Source: Bacteroides sp.
Lineage (GTDB): Bacteria > Bacteroidota > Bacteroidia > Bacteroidales > Bacteroidaceae
Direction of reading: 5' to 3'
Assembly (NCBI GenBank): GCA_015060705.1
Contig: SUXY01000031.1
Location: 1-35,288, forward strand
Length of the DNA: 35,288 nucleotides
Of the stretch, positions 1 to 7,892 are shown piece by piece. Under the pieces are notes generated by a model. The model was not told where the DNA came from. It searched no databases and saw nothing but the letters and a program-made list of their open reading frames with translations. Within the stretch, counting starts at the first letter, position 1. Every line of letters starts with the position of its first letter. The position numbers were made by a program, and so were the translations under genes.

Positions 1-39
1 CATTTCAACTTGTCCGCGTTTCTCTCTCGAAAGCGGGTG

Positions 40-71
40 CAAAATTACTGCTTTACAGCATATGCTCCAAA
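40..71 (-). promoter_or_regulatory. Bacteroides-type promoter firing out of the left edge
   Basis: On the minus strand there is a perfect TAATTTTG -7 box (40-47) with a perfect TTTG -33 box (68-71) separated by 20 bases, which matches the Bacteroidales primary sigma consensus. It points leftward, so a gene starting at or just beyond the window edge is expected. A CAT at 1-3 could be its start codon on the minus strand. Confidence 0.6.
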
Positions 72-402
72 CATTCCCGCCTCTTTTTTTCAAGGAAAAT
101 GCGACTTTTCTCCTAAGTTGCTGATTCTCAAAAGATGCCGGACAACATGTTTTTTCAAGCATATCCTACCGTTCAAGTATCCCTTACCTTATTTATTAAC
201 GCGCGCGTATACAAGAAATTTACCCGTAATTGCTTGCACTCCTGTCACCGAAAGGCAACCGCTTGTGTCACAGCCAGAAATCGGTGGCAGAGAATGGCTA
301 CATCAATTTAGGCTAAAAGAGGAAAGAATCAAGTTCAAAGATTTGGAAGACATGGGCTAAGTCCGTACCTTCGTAGAAGATTTATTTATGCATCGAATTA
401 TC
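72..402. other. Intergenic stretch without a supported gene
   Basis: About 330 bases between the left-edge promoter and the asparaginase gene. An open frame exists on the plus strand from position 10 but shows no recognisable domain, unusual composition and no promoter. The region must hold the asparaginase promoter; the best candidate is an imperfect -7 box AAGATTTG at 338-345, without a convincing -33 box. No RNA gene or repeat was recognised. Confidence 0.4.
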
Positions 403-1458
403 ATGAGAACATTGAAACAATTTACCTTATTGATGGCAGCACTTTTGCTGACAACCATCGCCATGGCACAAAAACCGAACATCCACATTCTAGCAACAGG
501 TGGAACCATAGCCGGAGCAGGATCTTCCGCTACCGCCACCAACTATACCGCAGGACAAGTAGCCATCGGCACTTTGCTGGATGCCGTACCTCAGTTGAAC
601 GACATCGCCAATGTCATGGGCGAACAAGTAGCACGCATCGGCTCGCAAGACATGAACGACGAGGTATGGTTGACACTAGCCAAACGTACTAACGAATTGC
701 TCGCCTCACCCAATGTAGACGGCATCGTCATCACTCATGGGACAGACACCATGGAGGAAACGGCATACTTCCTGAACTTGACCGTTAAAAGCGACAAACC
801 GGTCGTGTTAGTAGGCGCCATGCGACCTTCTACCGCCATCAGCGCTGATGGTCCGCTCAACCTATACAACGCCGTAGTTACCGCTTGCTCCAAGGAATCG
901 GCAGGGAAAGGAGTATTGGTGGTCATGAACGGTACGATTTTAGGAGCCGAAAGTGTAACTAAAATGCATACTACCGGTGTAGAGACCTTCCAAGCACCGA
1001 ATTCTGGCGCTCTAGGTTATGTACTCAACAGCCAAGCCGTGTATAGCCGAGTACCTTTGAAGAAACATACTACTCAATCGGTGTTCGATGTTAGCGGCCT
1101 ACAAACACTGCCTAAAGTAGGCATCGTGTATAGCTATTCAAACATCGAAGCAGACATGGTGGAGCCGATGCTGAAAAACGGATACAAAGGAATCATCCAC
1201 GCCGGAGTAGGAAACGGAAATATCCACCGCAATGTATTCCCCGTATTGGAAGAAGCTCGCAAGCAAGGCATATTGGTAGTACGTTCTTCGCGTGTACCGA
1301 TGGGAACGAGCAGTCTGGACAATGAAGTAGACGATGCACGGTATGAATTTGTGGCTTCTCAACAGCTGAATCCACAGAAGTCGCGTGTCCTCTTGATGCT
1401 GGCACTGACACAAACCAATGATTGGAAAAAGATTCAAGAATACTTCAATGAATATTAA
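403..1458 (+). CDS. ansB: Type II L-asparaginase, secreted
   Basis: Hydrolyses L-asparagine to aspartate and ammonia, probably in the periplasm. The start at 403 is preferred over the in-frame ATG at 388 because it gives a clean signal peptide (Arg-Thr-Leu-Lys, hydrophobic core, AMAQ cleavage near residue 23). The 351-residue protein carries both signatures of the family: ATGGTIAG around residues 31-38, containing the nucleophilic Thr, and ITHGTDTMEET around 110-120, containing the Thr-Asp pair of the second catalytic site. The length matches periplasmic bacterial type II enzymes. The gene appears monocistronic, with a strong hairpin terminator directly after its stop. Glutaminase side activity cannot be judged from sequence. 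Family call is secure; the symbol is by analogy. Confidence 0.93.
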   Translation: MRTLKQFTLLMAALLLTTIAMAQKPNIHILATGGTIAGAGSSATATNYTAGQVAIGTLLDAVPQLNDIANVMGEQVARIGSQDMNDEVWLTLAKRTNELLASPNVDGIVITHGTDTMEETAYFLNLTVKSDKPVVLVGAMRPSTAISADGPLNLYNAVVTACSKESAGKGVLVVMNGTILGAESVTKMHTTGVETFQAPNSGALGYVLNSQAVYSRVPLKKHTTQSVFDVSGLQTLPKVGIVYSYSNIEADMVEPMLKNGYKGIIHAGVGNGNIHRNVFPVLEEARKQGILVVRSSRVPMGTSSLDNEVDDARYEFVASQQLNPQKSRVLLMLALTQTNDWKKIQEYFNEY

Positions 1459-1461
1459 AGT

Positions 1462-1499
1462 AAAAAAGAGGGGATGTTTGTAGACATCCCCTCTTTTTT
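1462..1499. terminator. Strong bidirectional rho-independent terminator
   Basis: A perfect 16-bp inverted repeat (1462-1477 with 1484-1499) with a 6-base loop and A/T tracts on both sides, so it can stop transcripts from both directions. It lies between the asparaginase stop (plus) and the stop codon of the small basic ORF (minus), which overlaps its right edge. Confidence 0.92.
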
Positions 1500-1683
1500 A
1501 CTTATGTCGGTTGGCACGCTTCTTGCGGATATCCGCCTTCATCTTGGCTGCACCCGATCCATGAAGCCCGGTAATATACGTTTTCTTTTTCGCCTTGGTC
1601 TTCACCTTGTCTTCTTTCTGTCCGTTACCTGAACTGGCTTTCTTGAAGACCACACCACCTGTCAATATTTTTTCTATATCCAT
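1498..1683 (-). CDS. Small lysine-rich basic protein of unknown function
   Basis: A 61-residue open frame that begins 5 bases after the stop of the B3/B4-domain gene and ends exactly at the terminator, so it sits as the last gene of that transcript. An AAGGA stretch lies just before the ATG. The N-terminus (MDIEKILTGGVVFKK) is followed by a strongly basic middle (KTKAKKK) and a basic tail (RKKRANRHK). There is no signal peptide or membrane segment. The composition suggests nucleic acid or ribosome contact, but that is inference; I do not recognise the family. Position and terminator fit argue for a real gene; the short length argues for caution. Confidence 0.55.
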   Translation of the reverse strand: MDIEKILTGGVVFKKASSGNGQKEDKVKTKAKKKTYITGLHGSGAAKMKADIRKKRANRHK

Positions 1684-1688
1684 AATCC

Positions 1689-2351
1689 TTATTCAAATTC
1701 TATCAGTTGAACATCTTCTGCCGAAGCAAACTCTTTCAGCAACTCTACCATATAATCCGCCGCTTCCCGCAGACCTTCCTTACCACTATATCCATTAATG
1801 ATGGTCAGCAAATGCGTGGTCTCCAATCCTAGCTTGGTGCGTTCGTTATCGCTAGTCGGCGTACCTACTCCACCGATGGCATCACGATAAACCGGCATCC
1901 CTTCGATGTTGAGCACCCCACGGCCGATGCCTTCGTAAGGCTCACCGGCTTTACCAATTCCCAATGTCAAGGTATCACCCTCGAACTTATCAGCATCGAA
2001 CCCACCGATGGAATAGCCATAACGGATGGACACGAGATTTATCAAATCGACCAACGTATCTATCTGATAGAGAGGAATACCGCGAAGGATACGACGACAA
2101 AGCGCCTCGCCCGACGGACGATAACGACTAGGATCCTTGCCACATTTCTTATAAGCTTCACGAGTCGCGTGAATGGTTACCATGTCTTTGATAGAGTCTG
2201 TAGTATACATTTCTCGATAACGCACGGTAAACTCATCTATCTTCTGCCACAATGCCTCACAATACGAGGTATTCTTCACGGTGGCAGCTACTGCTATACC
2301 CGCAAACTGCGGACAAGCATTCTTTATTTCTTCGGACACTGTTATTTTCAT
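1689..2351 (-). CDS. B3/B4 tRNA-binding domain protein
   Basis: A stand-alone protein of 220 residues with the B3/B4 fold known from the phenylalanyl-tRNA synthetase beta subunit. Stand-alone members are uncharacterised or proposed to act on aminoacyl-tRNA. Family features seen: the RPSGEALCRRIL segment, the DLINLVSIRYGYSIGGFD segment, and a central GVLNIEGMPVYRD stretch leading to a TPTSDNERTK motif. The frame extends 15 codons upstream, but the ATG at 2351 is preferred because it starts the family-like sequence. A near-match -7 box (TATCTTCG, 2357-2364) lies very close to this ATG and would give almost no leader, so the true promoter is uncertain. It is divergent from the Gfo/Idh gene and is followed closely by the 61-residue ORF. 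Confidence 0.85.
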   Translation of the reverse strand: MKITVSEEIKNACPQFAGIAVAATVKNTSYCEALWQKIDEFTVRYREMYTTDSIKDMVTIHATREAYKKCGKDPSRYRPSGEALCRRILRGIPLYQIDTLVDLINLVSIRYGYSIGGFDADKFEGDTLTLGIGKAGEPYEGIGRGVLNIEGMPVYRDAIGGVGTPTSDNERTKLGLETTHLLTIINGYSGKEGLREAADYMVELLKEFASAEDVQLIEFE

Positions 2352-2374
2352 GTGTGCGAAGATACAACCTATTT

Positions 2375-2405
2375 TTTGAATTACGAAAAGTTTCACTTAA
2401 CTTTG
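2375..2405 (+). promoter_or_regulatory. Promoter of the Gfo/Idh/MocA gene
   Basis: TTTG at 2375-2378 and TAACTTTG at 2398-2405, spaced by 19 bases: a full Bacteroides-type promoter. The predicted transcript start near 2412 leaves a short leader before the ATG at 2429 and excludes the upstream in-frame start at 2252. Confidence 0.75.
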
Positions 2406-2428
2406 CAAAAGACATCAAGCATCGGATT

Positions 2429-3448
2429 ATGAAGAAGATACGTTTTGGGGTAGTCGGCACCAACAATATTACCGACTGGGTCATCGCCGGAGCACGGCAG
2501 GATGAGCGTTTTGAATTGACAGCAGTTTGTTCCCGTACCCAAGAACGAGCAAACGAGTTTGCCGCCAAACATAACATTCCATACACCTTCACCTCATTGG
2601 AAGAAATGGCTAAAAGCACGCTGATAGATGCGGTATACATTGCTACGCCCAACTATGTACATGCCCAACAAAGTATCTTGTGCATGAGCCATGGCAAACA
2701 TGTGTTGTGTGAAAAGCCTTTTGCTTCCAACGCCCGCGAAGTTAAACAAATGATAGAAGCCGCCCGGAAATACGGCGTTACATTGATGGAAGCCATGATT
2801 TCGACTCTCAATCCGAACTTTGCGATTGCCAAAGAACATCTGAAGGATTTAGGCACCATCCGCCGTTACTTCGCCAGCTACTGCCAATACTCTTCGCGTT
2901 ATGACAAGTTCAAGGAAGGCATCGTGCTGAATGCGTTCAAACCGGAACTTTCCAATGGGGCGATGATGGACATTGGCATTTATACGGTGTATCCGATGGT
3001 AGCATTGTTCGGTCGACCTCAAAAGATAGAAGCGCAAGGCATCCGTCTTCATACGGGAGTAGATGGACAAGGAGCCGTAAACTTCCAATACGAGGGCATG
3101 AATGCCACGGTGCTTTATTCGAAAATAGCCAATTCATCGCTCCCTACCGAAATCGAAGGAGAAACGGGCAACTTGATATTGGACAGGATTCACATTACGA
3201 ACAGCGTTGATTTCATCCCTCGACAGGTGGTGGGACAGGGACAGGAGCAAGCCAATATCCCTCAATCCATCGGAGCTACCTTAGACAAGAGCCCTTATTA
3301 TTATGAAATGGCGGAGTTCATGAATCTGATAGAGCAAGGCCATCAGGAGTCGTCCGTAAATAGCTGGGATTGTTCCTTAGCTACGTTGGAGATTATTGAT
3401 GAAGTGCGCAGACAATTGGGAGTGTGTTATCCAGCGGACAACCCTTAA
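2429..3448 (+). CDS. Gfo/Idh/MocA family NAD(P)-dependent oxidoreductase
   Basis: Probable sugar or small-polyol dehydrogenase of 339 residues. The N-terminal Rossmann domain starts with GVVGTNNI (residues 7-14). The EKP motif at 95-97, whose lysine is catalytic in the family, is intact. The C-terminal substrate domain has MDIGIYTVYPM in place of the usual D-G-x-H motif, so a tyrosine stands where many sugar dehydrogenases have histidine; this variant is typical of the dihydrodiol-dehydrogenase-like branch. The start is set by the promoter at 2375-2405. The gene is monocistronic and converges on yfiH, with a hairpin repeat between them. The substrate cannot be named. Confidence 0.88.
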   Translation: MKKIRFGVVGTNNITDWVIAGARQDERFELTAVCSRTQERANEFAAKHNIPYTFTSLEEMAKSTLIDAVYIATPNYVHAQQSILCMSHGKHVLCEKPFASNAREVKQMIEAARKYGVTLMEAMISTLNPNFAIAKEHLKDLGTIRRYFASYCQYSSRYDKFKEGIVLNAFKPELSNGAMMDIGIYTVYPMVALFGRPQKIEAQGIRLHTGVDGQGAVNFQYEGMNATVLYSKIANSSLPTEIEGETGNLILDRIHITNSVDFIPRQVVGQGQEQANIPQSIGATLDKSPYYYEMAEFMNLIEQGHQESSVNSWDCSLATLEIIDEVRRQLGVCYPADNP

Positions 3449-3450
3449 AT

Positions 3451-3529
3451 TGTTATCCAGAGCGAAGCGAAAGATCTCGGTGACATCCACTTTATGTGCT
3501 CGAGATTCTTCGCTTCGCTCTGAATGACA
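3451..3529. repeat. REP-like hairpin repeat, copy 1
   Basis: A long imperfect palindrome: arms 3458-3479 and 3501-3522 match at 20 of 22 positions, flanked by weaker outer pairing that ends in TGAATGACA. It lies between the convergent Gfo/Idh and yfiH genes and could end both transcripts. A second copy lies at 5525-5609 with the same loop sequence (ACATCCACTTTATG), so this is a dispersed repeat and not only a local terminator. Confidence 0.85.
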
Positions 3530-3535
3530 TTACTT

Positions 3536-4315
3536 TTAAATCATGATTCCCGAAAGAATACGCCCCGACTTGATACCCAATCGTCTGGCAGAGAAGAAAT
3601 CCTCATAATTTTGATAAGTACAAATACCTGCCACCTCAATATGCTCCGGCAAGACACCATGAGCAAGCAATTGCAAGCGATTGGCTTCCCATAAATCAAG
3701 ATGCCATTTCTCGTACTTACGGGCAATGCAGCTCATCTCGAAACCGGCCTCCGCAAAGGCAGCATAGACTTCATCGCCTACCTCGAACGATTCTAATGAG
3801 ATACTGGGACCAATGCAAGCTATCACATCCTTGCCGTCCATTCCGTATTCCGACTCCATTACTTCAAGCGTCTTTTCCACAATACGCCCTACCGTCCCTC
3901 GCCAACCAGCATGAATGGCAGCAATCACGTCTTTAGAAACATCGTACAATAATACAGGTACGCAATCAGCCGTAGAAACACATAGACAAAAATCCTTCAA
4001 ATGAGTAACAACCGCATCCACATCCTGTAATGTTTCTTGCGTAGGAATATCCTTTATGACACGGACATTGGTAGTATGCGTCTGACGGGGAATGACAAAA
4101 GCTTGCGGGCGTTTCGGTAAAGACGCAGCAAGAATTTCCAGGTTTGCTTTTACGTTTTCGGGGCGATCCCCACAATAATGCGTACAATTGAAGGTAGCAT
4201 ACGCTCCTTCCCCACAACCGCCGTGACGAGTCGTGGAAAAACAAGAAATGTTGGAATACGGCTTCATGATTCCATATTCCAACATTTGTATTTTTGATGT
4301 CAATCGTTCTTTCAT
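3536..4315 (-). CDS. yfiH: YfiH/LACC1-family purine nucleoside phosphorylase-type protein
   Basis: A 259-residue cytoplasmic enzyme of the family formerly annotated as multicopper polyphenol oxidase and now known to include purine nucleoside phosphorylase and adenosine deaminase activities (LACC1/FAMIN). The metal-binding triad is intact: His80 in PRQTH, Cys118 in STADCVP and His135 in AAIHAGWRG. The TRHGG motif is near residue 29 and an IGPSI motif follows. The start at 4315 is well fixed because its ATG overlaps the obgE stop (ATGA), indicating translational coupling. It is the last gene of the adk-obgE-yfiH run. The physiological substrate in this organism is not shown by sequence. Confidence 0.9.
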   Translation of the reverse strand: MKERLTSKIQMLEYGIMKPYSNISCFSTTRHGGCGEGAYATFNCTHYCGDRPENVKANLEILAASLPKRPQAFVIPRQTHTTNVRVIKDIPTQETLQDVDAVVTHLKDFCLCVSTADCVPVLLYDVSKDVIAAIHAGWRGTVGRIVEKTLEVMESEYGMDGKDVIACIGPSISLESFEVGDEVYAAFAEAGFEMSCIARKYEKWHLDLWEANRLQLLAHGVLPEHIEVAGICTYQNYEDFFSARRLGIKSGRILSGIMI

Positions 4316-5499
4316 TCGTCTACTTCTTCATCCCAATCCTCTTCCTCGTACTCGTATTCGAAATCATCGAAGTCTTCAGCATCGTCTTCGTATTCAAATT
4401 CGAATTCTTCGTCTTCGCCCATATCCTTCAACTCTTGCTGGAGCTTCAAGACATCCTTGGCACGATGAACAATGGTTTCTACACTAGCACCACCAAGCTT
4501 GTTACTTTCACTGTTCAGTTCTGTCCAAAGAATATCCTTCAATTGTTGGATACCCATGCCAGTAACCGATGAAATAAATATATGAGGAACACCTTCCGGC
4601 AAACTCGGCTCAAGCATCTCGATGAGTTCTTCGTCCAGCATATCACTCTTGGTGATAGCCAAGACACGTTGCTTGTCGAGCATTTCCGGATTGAAAGTCT
4701 TCAACTCATTGAGCAAAATTTCGTATTCCTTGCGAATGTCATCTGTATCTCCCGGTACCATGAATAGCAACAACGAGTTACGTTCGATATGACGCAAGAA
4801 ACGGAGTCCCAACCCCTTACCGGCACTAGCTCCTTCGATGATACCCGGAATGTCCGCCATGACGAACGAAGTTCCTTCACGATGCGACACGATGCCGAGG
4901 TTCGGCTCCAGGGTCGTAAACGGATAGTTGGCAATCTTCGGACGAGCCGCAGATACCGACGAAAGCAAGGTCGACTTACCCGCATTCGGGAAACCTACCA
5001 AACCGACATCTGCCAACATCTTCAACTCGAGGATAACGGTCAATTCCTGCATCGGTTCACCCGGTTGGGCAAAGCGTGGAGCCTGACGGGTAGCGGTACG
5101 GAAATGCCAGTTACCTAAACCTCCGCGTCCACCTTTCAGAAGCACTACTTCCTGACCGTGTTCAGTAATGTCACACAAGTATTCACCGGTTTCGGCATTG
5201 TACGCCACGGTACCACAAGGAACTTCTATTATCTTGTCTTCTCCATCCTTGCCGAAGCTCTTGTTCTTCGATCCGTTACCGCCGTGAGTCGCAAATGCAT
5301 GACGGTCGTAACGGAGATGAAGCAACGTCCAGTAGTTGCGGTTACCCCGCAAAATTACATGACCTCCTCTACCACCATCGCCGCCATCGGGGCCACCGTT
5401 GGGAGTGTATTTGGCTCGGTGCATGTGCACCGAACCTCGTCCGCCCTTACCAGAGCGGCAATATATCTTCACATAATCAACAAAATTCGATTCAGCCAT
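4312..5499 (-). CDS. obgE: Obg-family GTPase
   Basis: Ribosome-associated GTPase acting in 50S subunit maturation and stress control. The N-terminal glycine-rich Obg fold is complete ([12 protein letters not shown] near residue 18, [12 protein letters not shown] near 35-46). The G domain has the P-loop [10 protein letters not shown] at 169-178, TTLEPNLG near 195-202, DIPGIIEGA near 216-224 and the guanine-specificity motif TKSD near 283. The C-terminus, from about residue 360, is almost pure Asp/Glu with aromatic residues instead of a standard OCT domain. The 395-residue length is usual for Bacteroidales. It follows adk after a 119-base gap containing a hairpin repeat, and its stop overlaps the yfiH start. 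Confidence 0.97.
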   Translation of the reverse strand: MAESNFVDYVKIYCRSGKGGRGSVHMHRAKYTPNGGPDGGDGGRGGHVILRGNRNYWTLLHLRYDRHAFATHGGNGSKNKSFGKDGEDKIIEVPCGTVAYNAETGEYLCDITEHGQEVVLLKGGRGGLGNWHFRTATRQAPRFAQPGEPMQELTVILELKMLADVGLVGFPNAGKSTLLSSVSAARPKIANYPFTTLEPNLGIVSHREGTSFVMADIPGIIEGASAGKGLGLRFLRHIERNSLLLFMVPGDTDDIRKEYEILLNELKTFNPEMLDKQRVLAITKSDMLDEELIEMLEPSLPEGVPHIFISSVTGMGIQQLKDILWTELNSESNKLGGASVETIVHRAKDVLKLQQELKDMGEDEEFEFEYEDDAEDFDDFEYEYEEEDWDEEVDE

Positions 5500-5524
5500 T
5501 TCTTTTTCCTTTTTTTATAACAAT

Positions 5525-5609
5525 TGTCATTCAAAGCGAAGCGAAGAATCTCGGTAACATCCACTTTATGCTTCCGAGATTCTTCCTTCCTACGGTCGTC
5601 TGAATGACA
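5525..5609. repeat. REP-like hairpin repeat, copy 2
   Basis: Shares with copy 1 the arm AGCGAAGCGAAGAATCTCGG and the loop CATCCACTTTATG. The outer arms TGTCATTCA (5525-5533) and TGAATGACA (5601-5609) pair perfectly, but the right inner arm has decayed (CTTCCTACGGTCG in place of the expected complement). It lies inside the adk-obgE transcript, where it could attenuate transcription or protect RNA. Confidence 0.85.
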
Positions 5610-5618
5610 GAATTTCTA

Positions 5619-6188
5619 TTAAATTTTATCAATCGCTTCCGCAATTTCAGCAAAAATACCTTCCATGGTACCCAATCCATTGATGTGCTGATACTTGCCA
5701 TCGTTCTTGTACCAATCAATCAACGGTGAAGTCTGTGAATGGTAAACTACCAAACGTTTCTTGATAGTTTCTTCATTGTCATCGGCACGTCCTGATTCCT
5801 GACCACGCTTGATCAAACGAGTCATCAATTCATCTTCAGGTACATCGAGGTCGAGCATGATAGACACTTCCTGACCACGTTCAGCCAACATTTTCTTCAA
5901 GGCTTCAGCTTGAGCAATGGTTCTTGGGAAACCGTCGAAAATCACGCCTTTGCTATCTTTGAAGCCATCCAATGTTTGGGCCAAAATATCAATAATCAAT
6001 TCGTCCGGCAACAACTGACCTTGGTCAATATAACCCTTGGCAGTCATACCCAATTCTGTACCAGCCTTAATCTGAGCACGGAGCACATCACCTGTAGAAA
6101 TGTGATTAACACCATACTTTGCAACGATACGTTCACTCTGAGTTCCTTTACCCGAACCTGGAGCACCAAAAATAACGATATTCAACAT
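5619..6188 (-). CDS. adk: Adenylate kinase
   Basis: Interconverts AMP plus ATP and two ADP in the cytoplasm. The 189-residue protein has the P-loop GAPGSGKGT at 8-16, the AMP-binding segment ISTGDVLRAQIKAGTELG near 30-47, the GFPRT motif near 86-90 and the arginine-rich stretch near the lid (RLIKRGQESGRADD). It is the short form without the zinc-type LID insertion. It is the first gene of the adk-obgE-yfiH run; its own promoter lies at 6229-6259, divergent from the NAD(P)HX repair gene. Confidence 0.97.
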   Translation of the reverse strand: MLNIVIFGAPGSGKGTQSERIVAKYGVNHISTGDVLRAQIKAGTELGMTAKGYIDQGQLLPDELIIDILAQTLDGFKDSKGVIFDGFPRTIAQAEALKKMLAERGQEVSIMLDLDVPEDELMTRLIKRGQESGRADDNEETIKKRLVVYHSQTSPLIDWYKNDGKYQHINGLGTMEGIFAEIAEAIDKI

Positions 6189-6228
6189 AATATATCCGAT
6201 TTAAATTCTTTAATTCTTTTAATTGATG

Positions 6229-6259
6229 CAAAAATAACATTTTTCTTTCAAGTATCAAG
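6229..6259 (-). promoter_or_regulatory. Promoter of the adk-obgE-yfiH run
   Basis: Minus strand -7 box TATTTTTG (6229-6236) with a CTTG near-match -33 box (6256-6259) at a 19-base spacing. The leader to the adk ATG is about 30-40 bases. Confidence 0.6.
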
Positions 6260-6290
6260 TTTTTACCATCCTTCTTTTTACAAATAATGC

Positions 6291-6298
6291 TATCTTTG
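6291..6298 (+). promoter_or_regulatory. -7 box of the NAD(P)HX repair gene
   Basis: TATCTTTG, a perfect -7 box, with no good -33 box at the expected distance. It puts the transcript start near 6305, so the ATG at 6320 is the real start and the in-frame ATG at 6287 lies within the promoter. Confidence 0.55.
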
Positions 6299-6319
6299 CA
6301 TGCAAAACGAAAAATTGAC

Positions 6320-7846
6320 ATGAAAATTCTATCAAGTTCCCAACTGAAAGAACTAGACAAATATACCATTGAACATGAACCGATTGCTTCCATTGATTTA
6401 ATGGAACGGGCAGCTCATGCCCTGACTGATGCTATCATTCGTCGTTGGGACTCGTCTTTCCAAATCGTTGTTTTTGCCGGACCGGGAAACAATGGTGGGG
6501 ATGCATTGGCAGTAGCCCGCATGCTTTCTCAGAAAGATTATCGGGTAGAAGTTTTCTTGTTCAATACCAAAGGAAAACTATCCGAAGAATGTCAAACCAA
6601 CTTGGACCGCTTGAAAACATGCGGTTCGGTTTATTTTACAGAAATCAGTACTCAGTTCGACCCACCGACACTGACTGAGAACCATGTGGTCATCGATGGA
6701 TTATTCGGTAACGGACTGAACAAGCCTTTGAATGGAGGCTTTGCTGCAGTTGTCAAATACATCAATGCATCCAAGGCACAAGTAGTAGCCATCGATATAC
6801 CTTCGGGACTGATGGGTGAAGACAACACCTATAATGTACGACCGAATATCCTCCGTGCGGATGTAACCCTCAGCATCCAGTTGCCTAAGCTGTCATTCCT
6901 CTTCCCGGAAAACGAAGACATCGTGGGCGATTGGGAATTGTTGGATATTGGTTTAAAACAATCGTTTATCGATACAGCCGCCAGTGTCTATTCCATCATC
7001 GAGGAAGCGGACATCCGTTCACTGATCAAACCCCGCAAACGATTTGCGCACAAAGGAACTTTTGGACACGGGTTACTGATCGCCGGCTCATACGGCATGG
7101 CGGGAGCTTCGATTTTATCGGCCAAAGCTAGTCTGAAATCAGGCATCGGTTTACTGACCGTGCATGTTCCTATTCACAATCACGATTTGTTACAAGTTAC
7201 TGTTCCGGAAGCGATTGTGCAGACAGATATCCACGAACGATATTTTGCACAACCCACCCATCTGAACCGTTATTCGGCATTGGCTATCGGTCCGGGATTG
7301 GGGCAGGAAGAAGATACGGCCTTGGCCATGATGGAACAGATTCAAGGAAGTTCGCTTCCGATTGTATTGGATGCCGATGCCATCAACATTCTAAGTACGC
7401 ACCGTAATTGGCTGAGCCGTTTGCCGAAACGTTGCATCCTGACTCCACACCTAGGAGAATTGGAGCGTCTTATAGGCAAGTGCATGGACACCTACGAACG
7501 CTTGACCAAAGTGAAGGAACTAGCCGCTTATTTGCAGAGTTACATCATTGTCAAAGGTGCTTGGACAGCCATTGTGACTCCGGAAGGAAATTTCCATTTC
7601 AATCCGACCGGTAATCCAGGCATGGCTACGGGAGGCAGCGGAGATGTACTTACGGGCATTCTATTGGGATTGTTGGCACAAGGTTATCCTCAAGAAGACG
7701 CTTGCCGATTGGGAGTCTACATCCACGGTTTAGCCGGTGATATTGCCGCCGAAGCCAAGACGGAAATAGGTATGACTGCCAATGACATCATAGAGGCTCT
7801 TCCGGTCGCTTGGAAGAAAATTGTCTCAACAAGCCCCAATATTTGA
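6320..7846 (+). CDS. nnr: Bifunctional NAD(P)H-hydrate epimerase / ADP-dependent NAD(P)H-hydrate dehydratase
   Basis: Repairs hydrated NADH and NADPH: the N-terminal YjeF-type domain epimerises R- and S-NAD(P)HX, and the C-terminal ribokinase-like domain dehydrates the S form using ADP. The epimerase half (about 1-210) shows FAGPGNNGGDALAVAR and later AIDIPSGL. The dehydratase half (about 230-508) shows GPGLGQEEDTA, VLDADAINIL, TPHLGELERL and the nucleotide-binding GNPGMATGGSGDVLTG. The 508-residue length matches fused bacterial proteins. It is divergent from adk and followed after 46 bases by the DUF4831 gene, which has its own -7 box overlapping the end of this gene. Confidence 0.95.
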   Translation: MKILSSSQLKELDKYTIEHEPIASIDLMERAAHALTDAIIRRWDSSFQIVVFAGPGNNGGDALAVARMLSQKDYRVEVFLFNTKGKLSEECQTNLDRLKTCGSVYFTEISTQFDPPTLTENHVVIDGLFGNGLNKPLNGGFAAVVKYINASKAQVVAIDIPSGLMGEDNTYNVRPNILRADVTLSIQLPKLSFLFPENEDIVGDWELLDIGLKQSFIDTAASVYSIIEEADIRSLIKPRKRFAHKGTFGHGLLIAGSYGMAGASILSAKASLKSGIGLLTVHVPIHNHDLLQVTVPEAIVQTDIHERYFAQPTHLNRYSALAIGPGLGQEEDTALAMMEQIQGSSLPIVLDADAINILSTHRNWLSRLPKRCILTPHLGELERLIGKCMDTYERLTKVKELAAYLQSYIIVKGAWTAIVTPEGNFHFNPTGNPGMATGGSGDVLTGILLGLLAQGYPQEDACRLGVYIHGLAGDIAAEAKTEIGMTANDIIEALPVAWKKIVSTSPNI

Positions 7847-7856
7847 AAAGAATACC

Positions 7857-7864
7857 TATATTTG
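7857..7864 (+). promoter_or_regulatory. -7 box of the DUF4831 gene
   Basis: TATATTTG lies just after the nnr stop codon and 28 bases before the ATG at 7893. A TTTG at 7842-7845 is too close to be its -33 box, so this is a -7-only prediction. Confidence 0.45.
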
Positions 7865-7892
7865 TTTTTTACAACATCTAATATCACATACT

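Noticed and set aside
10-360. Open frame of 116 codons at the left edge, plus strand
   Set aside because: No domain, no promoter or ribosome site, odd composition, and it overlaps a good minus-strand promoter at 40-71.
3536-4315. Multicopper laccase
   Set aside because: Older name for the YfiH family; no multicopper-oxidase copper motifs, while the His80-Cys118-His135 triad of the purine nucleoside enzymes is intact.
6287-6319. Upstream start for the NAD(P)HX repair gene
   Set aside because: The ATG at 6287 lies before the -7 box at 6291-6298, so it would not be in the transcript.
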